NCBI GenBank assembly: GCA_002490315.1
Contig: DLKG01000084.1
Coordinates: 1-27,506 of the forward strand
Reading direction: 5' to 3'
Length of the DNA: 27,506 bases
Source of the DNA: Prevotella sp. UBA7594
GTDB taxonomy: Bacteria > Bacteroidota > Bacteroidia > Bacteroidales > Bacteroidaceae
The notes beneath the pieces are model-generated. The model did no database searches and was not told the DNA's origin. It worked only from the letters and a program-made list of their open reading frames with translations. Positions 1 through 7,317 of the stretch are shown one piece after another; position 1 is the stretch's first letter, and each line of letters begins with the position of its first letter. The translations under genes were made by a program, and so were the position numbers.

Positions 1-39
1 CCCAGTTATTCTGAAAAAGCCTTTTATAGGGCGAAATAA

Positions 40-90
40 AAAAAATAAAGCCCCGTTCCTCGCTGCTGTGCAGCGAGGAACGGGACTTTA
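40..90 (-). terminator. Rho-independent terminator after ridA
   Basis: A perfect 14-bp stem pairs 52-65 with 71-84 around a 5-nt loop. Flanking AAAG/CTTT pairs add to it across one mismatch. Read on the minus strand, the stem is followed by a T-rich run (complement of roughly 35-50). It lies 25 bp past the ridA stop, so it should end the ilvA-ridA transcript. Confidence 0.9.
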
Positions 91-114
91 CATTTTCTTA
101 TTACATTATGGGAA

Positions 115-492
115 TTACTTCACTGCGATGCACTCCACCTCAACGAGGGCACCCTTCGGCAGCGTCTTCACGGCTACAGCGGAGCGAGCCGGGAACGGCT
201 GTGAGAAGAACTCAGCGTACACTTCGTTCATGGCTCCGAAGTTGTCCATGTCGGAGAGGAATACGGTTGTCTTCACGACATGAGCGAGATCGGTGCCTGC
301 CTCGCGCAGAATGTTCTGTGCGTTGGTGAGCGACTGGCGAGTCTGCTCCTTAATGCCGCCCTCAACGAAGTTGCCCGTTGCGGGGTCGATGGGTATCTGG
401 CCCGATGCGAATACCATGCCGCCTGCCTCTATAGCCTGTGAGTAGGGACCGATGGCTGCAGGGGCGTTGTCTGTGTGAATCTGCTTGTTCAT
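115..492 (-). CDS. ridA: RidA family enamine/imine deaminase
   Basis: This is a 125-residue RidA (YjgF/YER057c/UK114) protein, the usual family length. RidA hydrolyses the reactive 2-aminoacrylate and 2-aminocrotonate released by PLP-dependent dehydratases to their keto acids, which protects other PLP enzymes in the cytoplasm. Seen in the sequence: the N-terminal APAAIGPYSQA signature (residues 10-20), FASGQIPID (28-36), the conserved arginine in PARSAVAV (R103) that binds the substrate carboxylate, and the VEVECIA end with E118/E120. It lies 78 bp downstream of threonine ammonia-lyase on the same strand, with no clear promoter between, so co-transcription is likely. The gap holds only a 5-bp GC hairpin (541-555). 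A strong terminator follows. The family is certain; the exact imine substrate is inferred from the neighbour. Confidence 0.96.
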   Translation of the reverse strand: MNKQIHTDNAPAAIGPYSQAIEAGGMVFASGQIPIDPATGNFVEGGIKEQTRQSLTNAQNILREAGTDLAHVVKTTVFLSDMDNFGAMNEVYAEFFSQPFPARSAVAVKTLPKGALVEVECIAVK

Positions 493-570
493 TGCTGTTT
501 TTTTATTTTAGTTGTTCTTTTATTTTAAATTCATTATCATCCCGCAAAGCGCGGGCACTTGGCACCTCTA

Positions 571-1776
571 CTAAAGCGTGTAGTCCACCAGCTTAAAGCC
601 GCGCTTCTTCAACTCGTCCTTAATCTGCTGGATGTGCTCCTCGTTCTTCGTCTCCGCCTGGAGGCGAAGGATGCAGGAGTTAACCTTCTCGCTGTCGGCG
701 TTGCGCTCGTGGTTGACACGCACAACGTTGGCACCAAGCTCTGCAAACACCTCACTGACACCGAGCATCTGTCCCGGCTTGTCCTCCAGCTCTATGCACA
801 TCGAGCATGTGCGGCCGCTCTTGGCAAGACCGCGATGGATGACACGGTTGAGGATAGTAACGTCGATGTTGCCGCCGCTCACCACGCACACCGTCTTCTT
901 GCCCTTGACGGGTACCTTATTGAACATCACGGCAGCAACGCTCGCCGCTCCCGCTCCCTCTGCCACCATCTTCTCGCTCTCGATGAGCTGCAGGATGGCG
1001 GCGCAAATCTCGTCTTCGGAGACGGTCACGATCTCGTCGACATACTTCGAGCAGGTCTCGAAGGTAATCTTTCCCGGCTCCTTCACGGCGATGCCGTCGG
1101 CGATGGTGGAGACAGAAGGCAGAGCCTCCTGCTTGTGGTCGTTGATGGAGCGTACCATACTTGCTGCTCCGGCTGCCTGAACGCCATAGACTTTCACCTC
1201 CGGATTGAGCGACTTGATGGCGAAGGCGATGCCTGAAAGCAGTCCGCCGCCACCCACCGGCACCACCACTGCCTCGATGTCGGGCAACTGGTCGAGAAGC
1301 TCGAGTCCGATAGTGCCCTGTCCGGCAATGACATTCTCGTCGTCGAAGGGATGGATGAATGTGTAGCCATGTTCGTCGCGAAGGCGCAGGGCCTCCTGAT
1401 AGGCGTCATCATAGACACCTGGCACGAGCTTCACCTCTGCTCCGAGACGCTTTGTCGCCTCCACCTTGCTTATGGGCGCACCCTCAGGAAGACAGATGAG
1501 CGACTTGATTCCCATTGCCGTGGCACCCAGAGCCACGCCCTGGGCATGGTTGCCGGCAGAACAGGCGATGACACCCTTTGCCTTCTCGGCATCGGAGAGC
1601 TGCGAAATCTTATAGTAGGCACCGCGTATCTTGAACGATCCTGTCTTCTGAAGACACTCTGGTTTGAGATAAACGTCACTCTCCGGATTGATCTTCGGAG
1701 CATGTACGAGAGCCGTCTTGCGTATCACCTTGCTGAGAACGTAGCGTGCTTTGTAGAAATTGTCTAAGTTCAACAT
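571..1776 (-). CDS. ilvA: Threonine ammonia-lyase with C-terminal ACT domain
   Basis: A 401-residue fold-type II PLP enzyme that deaminates L-threonine (and usually serine) to 2-oxobutyrate, which feeds isoleucine synthesis or catabolism. The PLP lysine is K49 in SFKIRGA (47-53). SAGNHAQG (73-80) contacts the substrate carboxylate, GGGGLL (175-180) holds the PLP phosphate, and VSGGN (299-303) closes the catalytic domain. Residues about 326-398 look like a single ACT regulatory domain (IELEDKPGQMLGVSEVF). The length and single ACT domain match the medium, roughly 400-residue form; the long E. coli IlvA is about 515 residues and TdcB about 330. Whether it is biosynthetic or catabolic cannot be settled here. 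No TAnnTTTG promoter is obvious in the 58 bp upstream. RidA follows as the natural partner. Confidence 0.95.
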   Translation of the reverse strand: MLNLDNFYKARYVLSKVIRKTALVHAPKINPESDVYLKPECLQKTGSFKIRGAYYKISQLSDAEKAKGVIACSAGNHAQGVALGATAMGIKSLICLPEGAPISKVEATKRLGAEVKLVPGVYDDAYQEALRLRDEHGYTFIHPFDDENVIAGQGTIGLELLDQLPDIEAVVVPVGGGGLLSGIAFAIKSLNPEVKVYGVQAAGAASMVRSINDHKQEALPSVSTIADGIAVKEPGKITFETCSKYVDEIVTVSEDEICAAILQLIESEKMVAEGAGAASVAAVMFNKVPVKGKKTVCVVSGGNIDVTILNRVIHRGLAKSGRTCSMCIELEDKPGQMLGVSEVFAELGANVVRVNHERNADSEKVNSCILRLQAETKNEEHIQQIKDELKKRGFKLVDYTL

Positions 1777-1834
1777 TATTATATATTGTTATTATATTTG
1801 CAGAATATTTCAAAGTCTTTGCCGAGCCTGACTG

Positions 1835-2716
1835 TCAGGACCGAGCGAGCGACTTGCCCAACCTCAGCACCTCTGCTTCCGCTAAGCCTGAAGCCTGCAC
1901 AATGGTAGGAACGGGCACGTTAAGAGAAAGCAACTTGCGGGCTATCTCCTCCGCCTTATGCTTGGCACCCTCTGCACGACCCTCTGCTCGACCCTCTGCT
2001 CGACCCTCCTGAAAGCTGTCAAACTGCAGGGTCTTCTCTACGCGCACAACATCCCAGAACTTGTCGTAAGCACGCAGTTCCTCCTCCGAAAAGGCGGAAA
2101 TCTCTACTTCCTCAAGAGCCTTGCTTATCTCGGGATTCTCAAGAAGTTCGCGCGGTGCCTCCTGGATATTAGAGCTAATCTCGGTAAGAAATCTCAGCCA
2201 CAACACTGCCATGCGCTTCTCCGTGATGGATTTCGGACTGAACTTAGGTAGCTCGATGAACGTGAAATGCAGTCCGTCAATGATCTTGTCACTGTACTTG
2301 TCGTGCACGATTTTATAGTCATGACGGTAGTCGGAGACATCTGGTTCAAAGATGTCGTTTACAAGATTAAGCGAATATACCGGACGCAGGTCGCTATAAT
2401 GACCGCTTTTCTTTGCCTGGGTGACATAGAGCTTTGAAGCGTTGAAAAGCACGCGCTGCTTGAAAGAGGTGGTCCACTCCATCTGCATCTCAACACAAAA
2501 ATGGCGACCGTGCACATCCTTGCACAGAACATCAACGATGGAGTTCTTGTGCTCATATAGCTCTGGCACAAGCTCGCTCTGAAGATACTCCACGCTCTCT
2601 ATCTGCTCCTCATCTGAAAGAGGAAGAAGAGCATTGAGCAGACTCTTCAGCAAATCGGGATGCTTGCCGAATACTTTCTTGAAAGTAAGATCGGCTTTAG
2701 GGTCGAGATATTTCAT
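1835..2716 (-). CDS. Rpn/PD-(D/E)XK nuclease transposase-family protein
   Basis: A 293-residue protein opening MKYLDPKADLTFKKVFG, the typical start of the Rpn/PDDEXK_2 family, related to YhgA-like recombination-promoting nucleases. The likely nuclease core has D62 (IVDVLCKD) and E76-x-Q78 (CVEMQM), matching the D...ExQ active-site pattern. A helical region with four EGRA-type repeats (residues about 237-250) leads to a C-terminal helical end (ARKLLSLNVPVPTIVQASGL). The reading frame continues upstream to a TTG at 2839. I chose the ATG at 2716 because the family begins there and a good promoter lies at 2745-2775, inside the longer version. Family members are often numerous and variable within a genome. 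The biological role (mobility, recombination or defence) is unknown; no terminal inverted repeats or target duplications were seen. Confidence 0.87.
   Translation of the reverse strand: MKYLDPKADLTFKKVFGKHPDLLKSLLNALLPLSDEEQIESVEYLQSELVPELYEHKNSIVDVLCKDVHGRHFCVEMQMEWTTSFKQRVLFNASKLYVTQAKKSGHYSDLRPVYSLNLVNDIFEPDVSDYRHDYKIVHDKYSDKIIDGLHFTFIELPKFSPKSITEKRMAVLWLRFLTEISSNIQEAPRELLENPEISKALEEVEISAFSEEELRAYDKFWDVVRVEKTLQFDSFQEGRAEGRAEGRAEGAKHKAEEIARKLLSLNVPVPTIVQASGLAEAEVLRLGKSLARS
1968..2009 (-). repeat. 12-bp in-frame tandem repeat in the Rpn-like gene
   Basis: About 3.5 copies of a 12-bp unit (plus strand ccctctgctcga; the first copy has one change) encode the Glu-Gly-Arg-Ala linker repeats. Each unit adds exactly four residues, so gain or loss of a copy keeps the frame and changes only linker length. 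Confidence 0.9.
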
Positions 2717-2744
2717 TTTGCAGGGTATTTGCTGTATTTGCCTA

Positions 2745-2775
2745 CAAAGATAGTGCAAATTGAAGAAAACGCAAA
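2745..2775 (-). promoter_or_regulatory. Bacteroidota-type promoter for the Rpn-like gene
   Basis: On the minus strand a TTTG (complement of 2772-2775) is followed after 19 bp by TATCTTTG (complement of 2745-2752). This fits the Bacteroidota -33/-7 consensus TTTG / TAnnTTTG. The predicted transcript start would be about 20-25 nt before the ATG at 2716, which supports that start. Confidence 0.75.
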
Positions 2776-2806
2776 ACAAAAGCGTTATAAAAACAAATGT
2801 TTCAAA

Positions 2807-2871
2807 CACGAAAAACACGGAAATCACGGAAAGGAGCAAAGTTGTCCTAAAAATTTCCGTGGTTTCCGTGT
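2807..2871. repeat. REP-like inverted repeat made of 9-bp units
   Basis: The left side holds three 9-bp units (cacgaaaaa, cacggaaat, cacggaaag; 2807-2833). The right arm 2854-2871 (tttccgtggtttccgtgt) pairs with 2815-2832 over 18 positions, with one non-Watson-Crick pair and a 21-nt loop. On the minus strand the hairpin is followed by five Ts, so it may also terminate the GH95 transcript that ends at 2908. The internally repetitive arms look more like a dispersed REP-type element than a plain terminator. Confidence 0.8.
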
Positions 2872-2907
2872 AAGATTATCCTTAATATATATTGCCGGAG
2901 CCTACTG

Positions 2908-5900
2908 TTACTTCTTCAGCATCTTTTTGCCATTCTTGATGACAATGCCCTTATAGTTGTCGCCGACGCGCTGTCCGGCGATGTTGTAGGTCTTGCCGTC
3001 GGCAGTAGCGTTGACCTTGGCGCTGTTGATAGCGTCAACAACGGGCTCATACGAGCCGTCGAAGTCAAGCACGTACACCGTGCCATTTGAGCCTGTGAGC
3101 GTAGCCATGCCGTCGGCACCGACAGCCACTTCCGTGAGCACATTGTCAACATAAATCTTGGCGTTCTTCAGATTCTTGTAGAGCACGCGGATGGTCTGAC
3201 CCTGGTTGTTGACGAGCGTGGCGCGTGTTGCCTCGCCGTTCTTCCATGCAATGTCGACCGTTACGTCGCCTACAGCCTTCATGCCAGTAATGTGGCCGTT
3301 CTGCCATGCAGAAGGAAGAGCAGGGAGAAGGCGGATGATGCCGGAATTGCTCTGCATGAGCATCTCTGCCATACCTGCGCAGGCTCCGAAGTTGCCGTCA
3401 ATCTGGAACGGAGCGTGAGAGTCGAAGAGGTTGTAGAACACGCCTGCTCCACCGTTGCTGTGAGCGAGGGCGTTGTTGAGAATCTTGCGTGCGTGGTCGC
3501 CGTCGAGAGCGCGTGCCCAGAGGTTCATCTTCCAGCCCATCGACCAGCCCGTAGCACCGTCGCCGCGAAGCTTCATGGAGTTGATGGCAGCCTGGAAGAG
3601 GTCGGTGCCCGGCTCAATCTGAGAGAAGGGATAGAGACACATGAGATGAGACATGTGGCGGTGGCCGTTCTCACCGGCTGTGTACGTGCTGTACTTCCAT
3701 TCGCGGAGAATCTTCGTGCCGGAAGCGATGGCTGATGTGCCCCATGTGCCGTAGTAGGTCTCCGTGGCAAGACCTTTGTCGAGCTTGCTGAAGCGGTCTT
3801 TCAATGTGGAAAGGTCGCTGTCTGTCACCTTGGCGTCAGAGCCAAGCACGTCGATAGCGGCGAGCGTGTTGCTGAAGAGGTCGTAGACGAGCTGCTGGGC
3901 GTGGGCAACACCGTTCTGTGATTCGGGGCCGTGCTCTGGCGACCATTCGTTCGGACACTCGTATGTGCCGTCGCTGGCGAGCTTCAGGCGATCCATCCAG
4001 AACTGCGAAGCGGAGAGCATGGCGGGGAACACCTTCTTCAGATACTCGCGGTCGAGCGTGTAGCGATAGTGCTGCCAGAGATGAGTGGCATACCATGCGT
4101 TGGCAATAACGTAGTTGTTCTTGAAGGCGCTGACGCCACCGAAGATGTTGTTCTCTGTGAAGCATGTCCAGCCGCGGTTCTGCCCCTGCTGTGCTGCCCA
4201 TGTCTTCCATTCGTTGTGGTTCTCTGCCATGTTCCAGATGTAGTTGAGGAACGGCAGGTGCATCTCGCTGAGGTTAGTAGGCTCAGCCGGCCAGTAGTTC
4301 ATCTGCACGTTGATGTTGGAATGGATATCGGAGTTCCATGCCACGTTGCTGATGTTGTTCCAGATGCCCTGAAGGTTGGAAGGCAGGTCTACGCCGCGTG
4401 AGGATGCAATCTCCAGATAGCGTCCGTAGGCGAAGTAGAGTTGCTCAAGCATGAGGGCATTTGCCCCGTTGCCGCTGTTGTAGGAGTCGATGAGACGGTT
4501 GGTGGTCATCTCGTTCTTCGTGCCGTCGAGGTCGAAGTCGAGGCGTGAGAAGAATTTCTGATAGTCGGCGACGTGCTCCTCGTAAAGCTCTGCCCACGTC
4601 TTGGAGGCAGCGGCGTTGACACGTGCGGAGATGGTGGAAGCCAGCTCAGATGTCTTTGAGATGTATGTTGAGGAGTAAGCATCGAAGTCGGTGCCGCCGG
4701 CGAGTATAACCATCACCTCATCGGCATTCTTCACCTCTATACCTTCTTCGTCGGTGGTCATCGTGCCGCCGATGTTGACAACCTTCATGCGCGCGTTGTA
4801 GCTCACGAGGTCGAGCTTGCCGCTGAACGTGCCCTCACCGTTGCTGTAGGTGGGGTCGGCGGAGATGGAACCGGAAGCCATTGAGAAGCGGAGGCTTATC
4901 TTTCCGCTCTTGCTTGCCGTGTAGTGGGCAATGACGCAGCGGGCGGGGTTGGAGGCTATATACTCACGCGTGTATTCTACGCCGGATGCCGACTTGAACA
5001 TTGTTTTGCCCGTGGCTGTCGTGAGATCGAGCAGGCGCACATAGCCTGTGGCTGCCTTTTCAGTAGTGAGGCCAAACTCGCCGCTGAGATCCTTGGCATA
5101 GACAGAACCGAAGTTCTCGTACTTGCCGTAGCCCGTGCCGCCCTGTGAGGAGCGGGCGTTGGTGCCGGTCCAGAGGGTCTTTTCGTTGAACTGTATCTCG
5201 TCCTTGTAGACGCCGCCGAAGAGGCTTGCGCCAAACTGTCCGTCGCCGATAGGCAATGCGTACTCCATCCAATTGGAGTAGCCCTGACCGCCCTGATAGA
5301 GCTGGGCTGTCGTGGCAGGCTCGTCATACCAGAGCGTGAGCTTGTGCTCAGGAGTGAACACGAGGCTGCCGACCGTCTTGTAGTCGGCTGCGCCGAGGTC
5401 GGTGTCGGGATCAACGAAGGTGATGACGTTGTTGGTGTCGTTGGTTTTCCAGAAGCCAACGGTGTTGCCTGTGCCTGGGGCACCCCAAAGATTGACTACA
5501 TTGTTGCCCGACTTCGAGTTGGCTACTATCTCCCAGCCGGAGCCGTTGGTAGTGTTGGGGGCTGCCTGTAGCTTGAAGCCGCCCGACTGCTGTGTGGCAC
5601 TTTTTATGAGCGGGTTGGGATTGGTGCCGCCCTCCGTGGTACTGACGGATGTGTTGCCGATGGCAATGTAGTCGCCTGCACGGTTCTGCAGTTGGAAGTT
5701 GTTCTGTGTGCCGACAAGTTTCCACTGCTGCGTCTCAAGGCTTGAGGCGTCGTAGAGACGTATGCAGTTGTCGCTGCCTACACTCATCACCTTGCCGTTG
5801 ACAAGGAACTTCACATAATAATACGTTCCGTCACCCGTTGTGGAGGAGAATGTCGGCAACTTTGCGGAAGCCTTTCTCGGACCATTAGTTGCAACAGAAG

Positions 5901-5970
5901 CACTCATGCATTGCAGACCCATTGCTATACAGGCCATCAACGCGATAAAAAATCGTGAGATTTTCTTCAT
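2908..5970 (-). CDS. Secreted GH95 alpha-L-fucosidase with N-terminal lectin-like domain
   Basis: A 1020-residue exported glycoside hydrolase of family GH95, whose known members mostly release alpha-1,2-linked fucose by inversion. Residues 1-24 form a signal peptide. Residues about 45-190 resemble a ricin-type beta-trefoil (repeated Q-x-W / F-x-L-Q-N motifs, e.g. QQWKLVG and FQLQNRAGDYIAIG). The GH95 N-domain follows (ALPIGDGQFGASLFGG 238-253, FNEKTLW 261-267). The catalytic barrel carries the family's N-x-N pair (N552, N554 in NINVQMNYWPA), a probable general acid E679 (EWSPEHGP) and D858 (QIDGNFG). By family knowledge these match AfcA N421/N423, E566 and D766. The last 35 residues (YNIAGQRV ... 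IKNGKK) form a sorting-type tail. It has its own promoter and no SusC/SusD neighbours in the window, so the substrate (mucin, milk or plant glycans) is inferred. Some GH95 enzymes act on L-galactose. Confidence 0.93.
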   Translation of the reverse strand: MKKISRFFIALMACIAMGLQCMSASVATNGPRKASAKLPTFSSTTGDGTYYYVKFLVNGKVMSVGSDNCIRLYDASSLETQQWKLVGTQNNFQLQNRAGDYIAIGNTSVSTTEGGTNPNPLIKSATQQSGGFKLQAAPNTTNGSGWEIVANSKSGNNVVNLWGAPGTGNTVGFWKTNDTNNVITFVDPDTDLGAADYKTVGSLVFTPEHKLTLWYDEPATTAQLYQGGQGYSNWMEYALPIGDGQFGASLFGGVYKDEIQFNEKTLWTGTNARSSQGGTGYGKYENFGSVYAKDLSGEFGLTTEKAATGYVRLLDLTTATGKTMFKSASGVEYTREYIASNPARCVIAHYTASKSGKISLRFSMASGSISADPTYSNGEGTFSGKLDLVSYNARMKVVNIGGTMTTDEEGIEVKNADEVMVILAGGTDFDAYSSTYISKTSELASTISARVNAAASKTWAELYEEHVADYQKFFSRLDFDLDGTKNEMTTNRLIDSYNSGNGANALMLEQLYFAYGRYLEIASSRGVDLPSNLQGIWNNISNVAWNSDIHSNINVQMNYWPAEPTNLSEMHLPFLNYIWNMAENHNEWKTWAAQQGQNRGWTCFTENNIFGGVSAFKNNYVIANAWYATHLWQHYRYTLDREYLKKVFPAMLSASQFWMDRLKLASDGTYECPNEWSPEHGPESQNGVAHAQQLVYDLFSNTLAAIDVLGSDAKVTDSDLSTLKDRFSKLDKGLATETYYGTWGTSAIASGTKILREWKYSTYTAGENGHRHMSHLMCLYPFSQIEPGTDLFQAAINSMKLRGDGATGWSMGWKMNLWARALDGDHARKILNNALAHSNGGAGVFYNLFDSHAPFQIDGNFGACAGMAEMLMQSNSGIIRLLPALPSAWQNGHITGMKAVGDVTVDIAWKNGEATRATLVNNQGQTIRVLYKNLKNAKIYVDNVLTEVAVGADGMATLTGSNGTVYVLDFDGSYEPVVDAINSAKVNATADGKTYNIAGQRVGDNYKGIVIKNGKKMLKK

Positions 5971-6043
5971 TATAGATTGTTTTTTAAGTTGTGATGTTTC
6001 AGTTGTTTAGAACTATGTAATAGTTGGATGCTATAATATTTTG

Positions 6044-6073
6044 CAAAGTTAACATAAATTATTCACAAACAAA
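6044..6073 (-). promoter_or_regulatory. Bacteroidota-type promoter for GH95
   Basis: Minus strand TTTG (complement of 6070-6073), 18 bp, then TAACTTTG (complement of 6044-6051) fits the TTTG / TAnnTTTG consensus. The inferred leader is about 65-70 nt. Spacing is slightly short of the usual 19-21 bp. Confidence 0.65.
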
Positions 6074-6103
6074 ATCATAAGACAATGTTTTTTCTCCGCT
6101 CAC

Positions 6104-6131
6104 TATTGCTAACCGCACATGAATAGCAATA
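6104..6131. repeat. Inverted repeat upstream of the GH95 promoter
   Basis: TATTGCTA (6104-6111) and TAGCAATA (6124-6131) form a perfect 8-bp dyad around 12 bp. CACTATTG at 6101-6108 recurs at 6142-6149. The site lies about 30 bp upstream of the GH95 -33 element, where a regulator could bind. It is also just past the GT4 stop, but no T-run follows the stem on the minus strand, so a terminator is less likely. Confidence 0.5.
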
Positions 6132-6168
6132 TTATAAAGCGCACTATTGGGCAAAACAAGTTGTTTTT

Positions 6169-7269
6169 TTACAATGCAGATGAACTGTAGATCCGCTCGT
6201 AGTTCTCCTGCATCAGCCTTATGGAGAAGCGCGCCATGACGAAGGCATGTGCCTCTGCCGCGAGAGAAGCGCGAGAAACAGAAGGAAGGACGTGGCGGAA
6301 GATATGGAGGTAAGCCTCAACGCTGTTGTCTTCAACGAAGAGGGGCCAGCTGGCAGGCAGCGTGTCGCAAAGCCCCTGACAGCGGTTGGCGACGACTGGC
6401 AGGCCGCACATGCTCGCCTCCACCGACATCAAGCCCAACCCCTCAAACTCCGACGGCATGAAAAGCGCGTCGAAGGAGGCGAGGAACGATGGCAGCGAAT
6501 AGATGGGTGGAACGATGGAGCAATTGGAAAGACCATGGAGGCTCTTGCTCATCTCTTCGCGCAGAGGTCCGTCGCCGGCAATGGTGAAATGGTAGCGGCT
6601 GTCGGCAGCAAGTTCACTCACCACCTGGCAGAGCACGTCGACTCCCTTTTGCCTGTCGAAGCGTCCGGCAAACAGTATGTTGCGCTTGCCGCTGACGAGC
6701 GCGGGATAGGGCGTCTGCTCCACTTCCGCCACGCCGTTGCTCACTATGGGGGGCGTGACGCCGAAGCGATTGGCATAGGCTTCCGCCACTGAAGGCGAGA
6801 TGGCGACATTGGCGTGGAGACGCTGGAAGAACGGCTCCACGCGGCGGGCGAGCCAAGGCAGTCCGGTCCAGAGGCGCGTGTTGTGGACGGTGCGCACGAC
6901 GCGCACTCCCCTTAGCAGGCGCGGAAAAAGGCAGGCGAAGGCGTAGAGACACATGTCGGGAGTCTCGGTGTGGACATGAATGACATCAGGACGCCAACGG
7001 AGCATCAACCACAACATACGCAACGGAAAGAGAAGGGCTGCAAAGCGCTCCACAAGGAAGTGGAACTGTACATCGGGCACAAGCGAGCGATGACACCTAA
7101 CGCCCGACGAGCGAAGCTCGGCAATGAACTTCGTCGTGTAAGAAGAGCTGCCACGCAGTATCTCCACTACATGATAGTCGATTCCGGGTGTCGGCGAAGC
7201 AGCAATGTTGGCGGCGACACGTTCGGCGCCGCCAAGGTCGAAATGGGTTATGAAATGGAATACTTTCAT
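6169..7269 (-). CDS. GT4 family glycosyltransferase
   Basis: A 366-residue GT-B retaining glycosyltransferase of the GT4 (Glycos_transf_1) type. The N-domain begins with a Rossmann strand and the glycine loop HFDLGGAERVA (9-19), typical of lipid- or glycan-acceptor GT4 enzymes. VIHVHTE is at 97-102. The C-domain holds the donor-binding signatures FAGRFDRQKGVD (200-211) and AGDGPL (231-236), and the EX7E motif E276...E284 in EFEGLGLMSVEA. There is no signal peptide; it should act on the inner membrane's cytoplasmic face in surface polysaccharide or glycolipid assembly. It follows the membrane protein gene by 48 bp on the same strand with no clear promoter between, so they are probably one transcript. 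Donor and acceptor cannot be read from sequence. Confidence 0.9.
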   Translation of the reverse strand: MKVFHFITHFDLGGAERVAANIAASPTPGIDYHVVEILRGSSSYTTKFIAELRSSGVRCHRSLVPDVQFHFLVERFAALLFPLRMLWLMLRWRPDVIHVHTETPDMCLYAFACLFPRLLRGVRVVRTVHNTRLWTGLPWLARRVEPFFQRLHANVAISPSVAEAYANRFGVTPPIVSNGVAEVEQTPYPALVSGKRNILFAGRFDRQKGVDVLCQVVSELAADSRYHFTIAGDGPLREEMSKSLHGLSNCSIVPPIYSLPSFLASFDALFMPSEFEGLGLMSVEASMCGLPVVANRCQGLCDTLPASWPLFVEDNSVEAYLHIFRHVLPSVSRASLAAEAHAFVMARFSIRLMQENYERIYSSSAL

Positions 7270-7317
7270 TTATTTCTTATGCGAGGGTAAGATGGGTGAA
7301 TGTTAAGTGTTAAGTTG

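Noticed and set aside
2717..2839. N-terminal extension of the Rpn-like protein from a TTG codon
   Set aside because: The extension covers the promoter at 2745-2775 and part of the inverted repeat, and family members start at MKYLDPKADLTFK.
1835..2907. Complete insertion sequence around the Rpn-like gene
   Set aside because: The inverted repeat is on one side only; no matching terminal repeat or target-site duplication was found by eye near 1780-1840.
6153..6167. AAAACAAGTTGTTTT as a terminator for the GT4 gene
   Set aside because: The stem is only AT-rich and very short, so it would not be stable.
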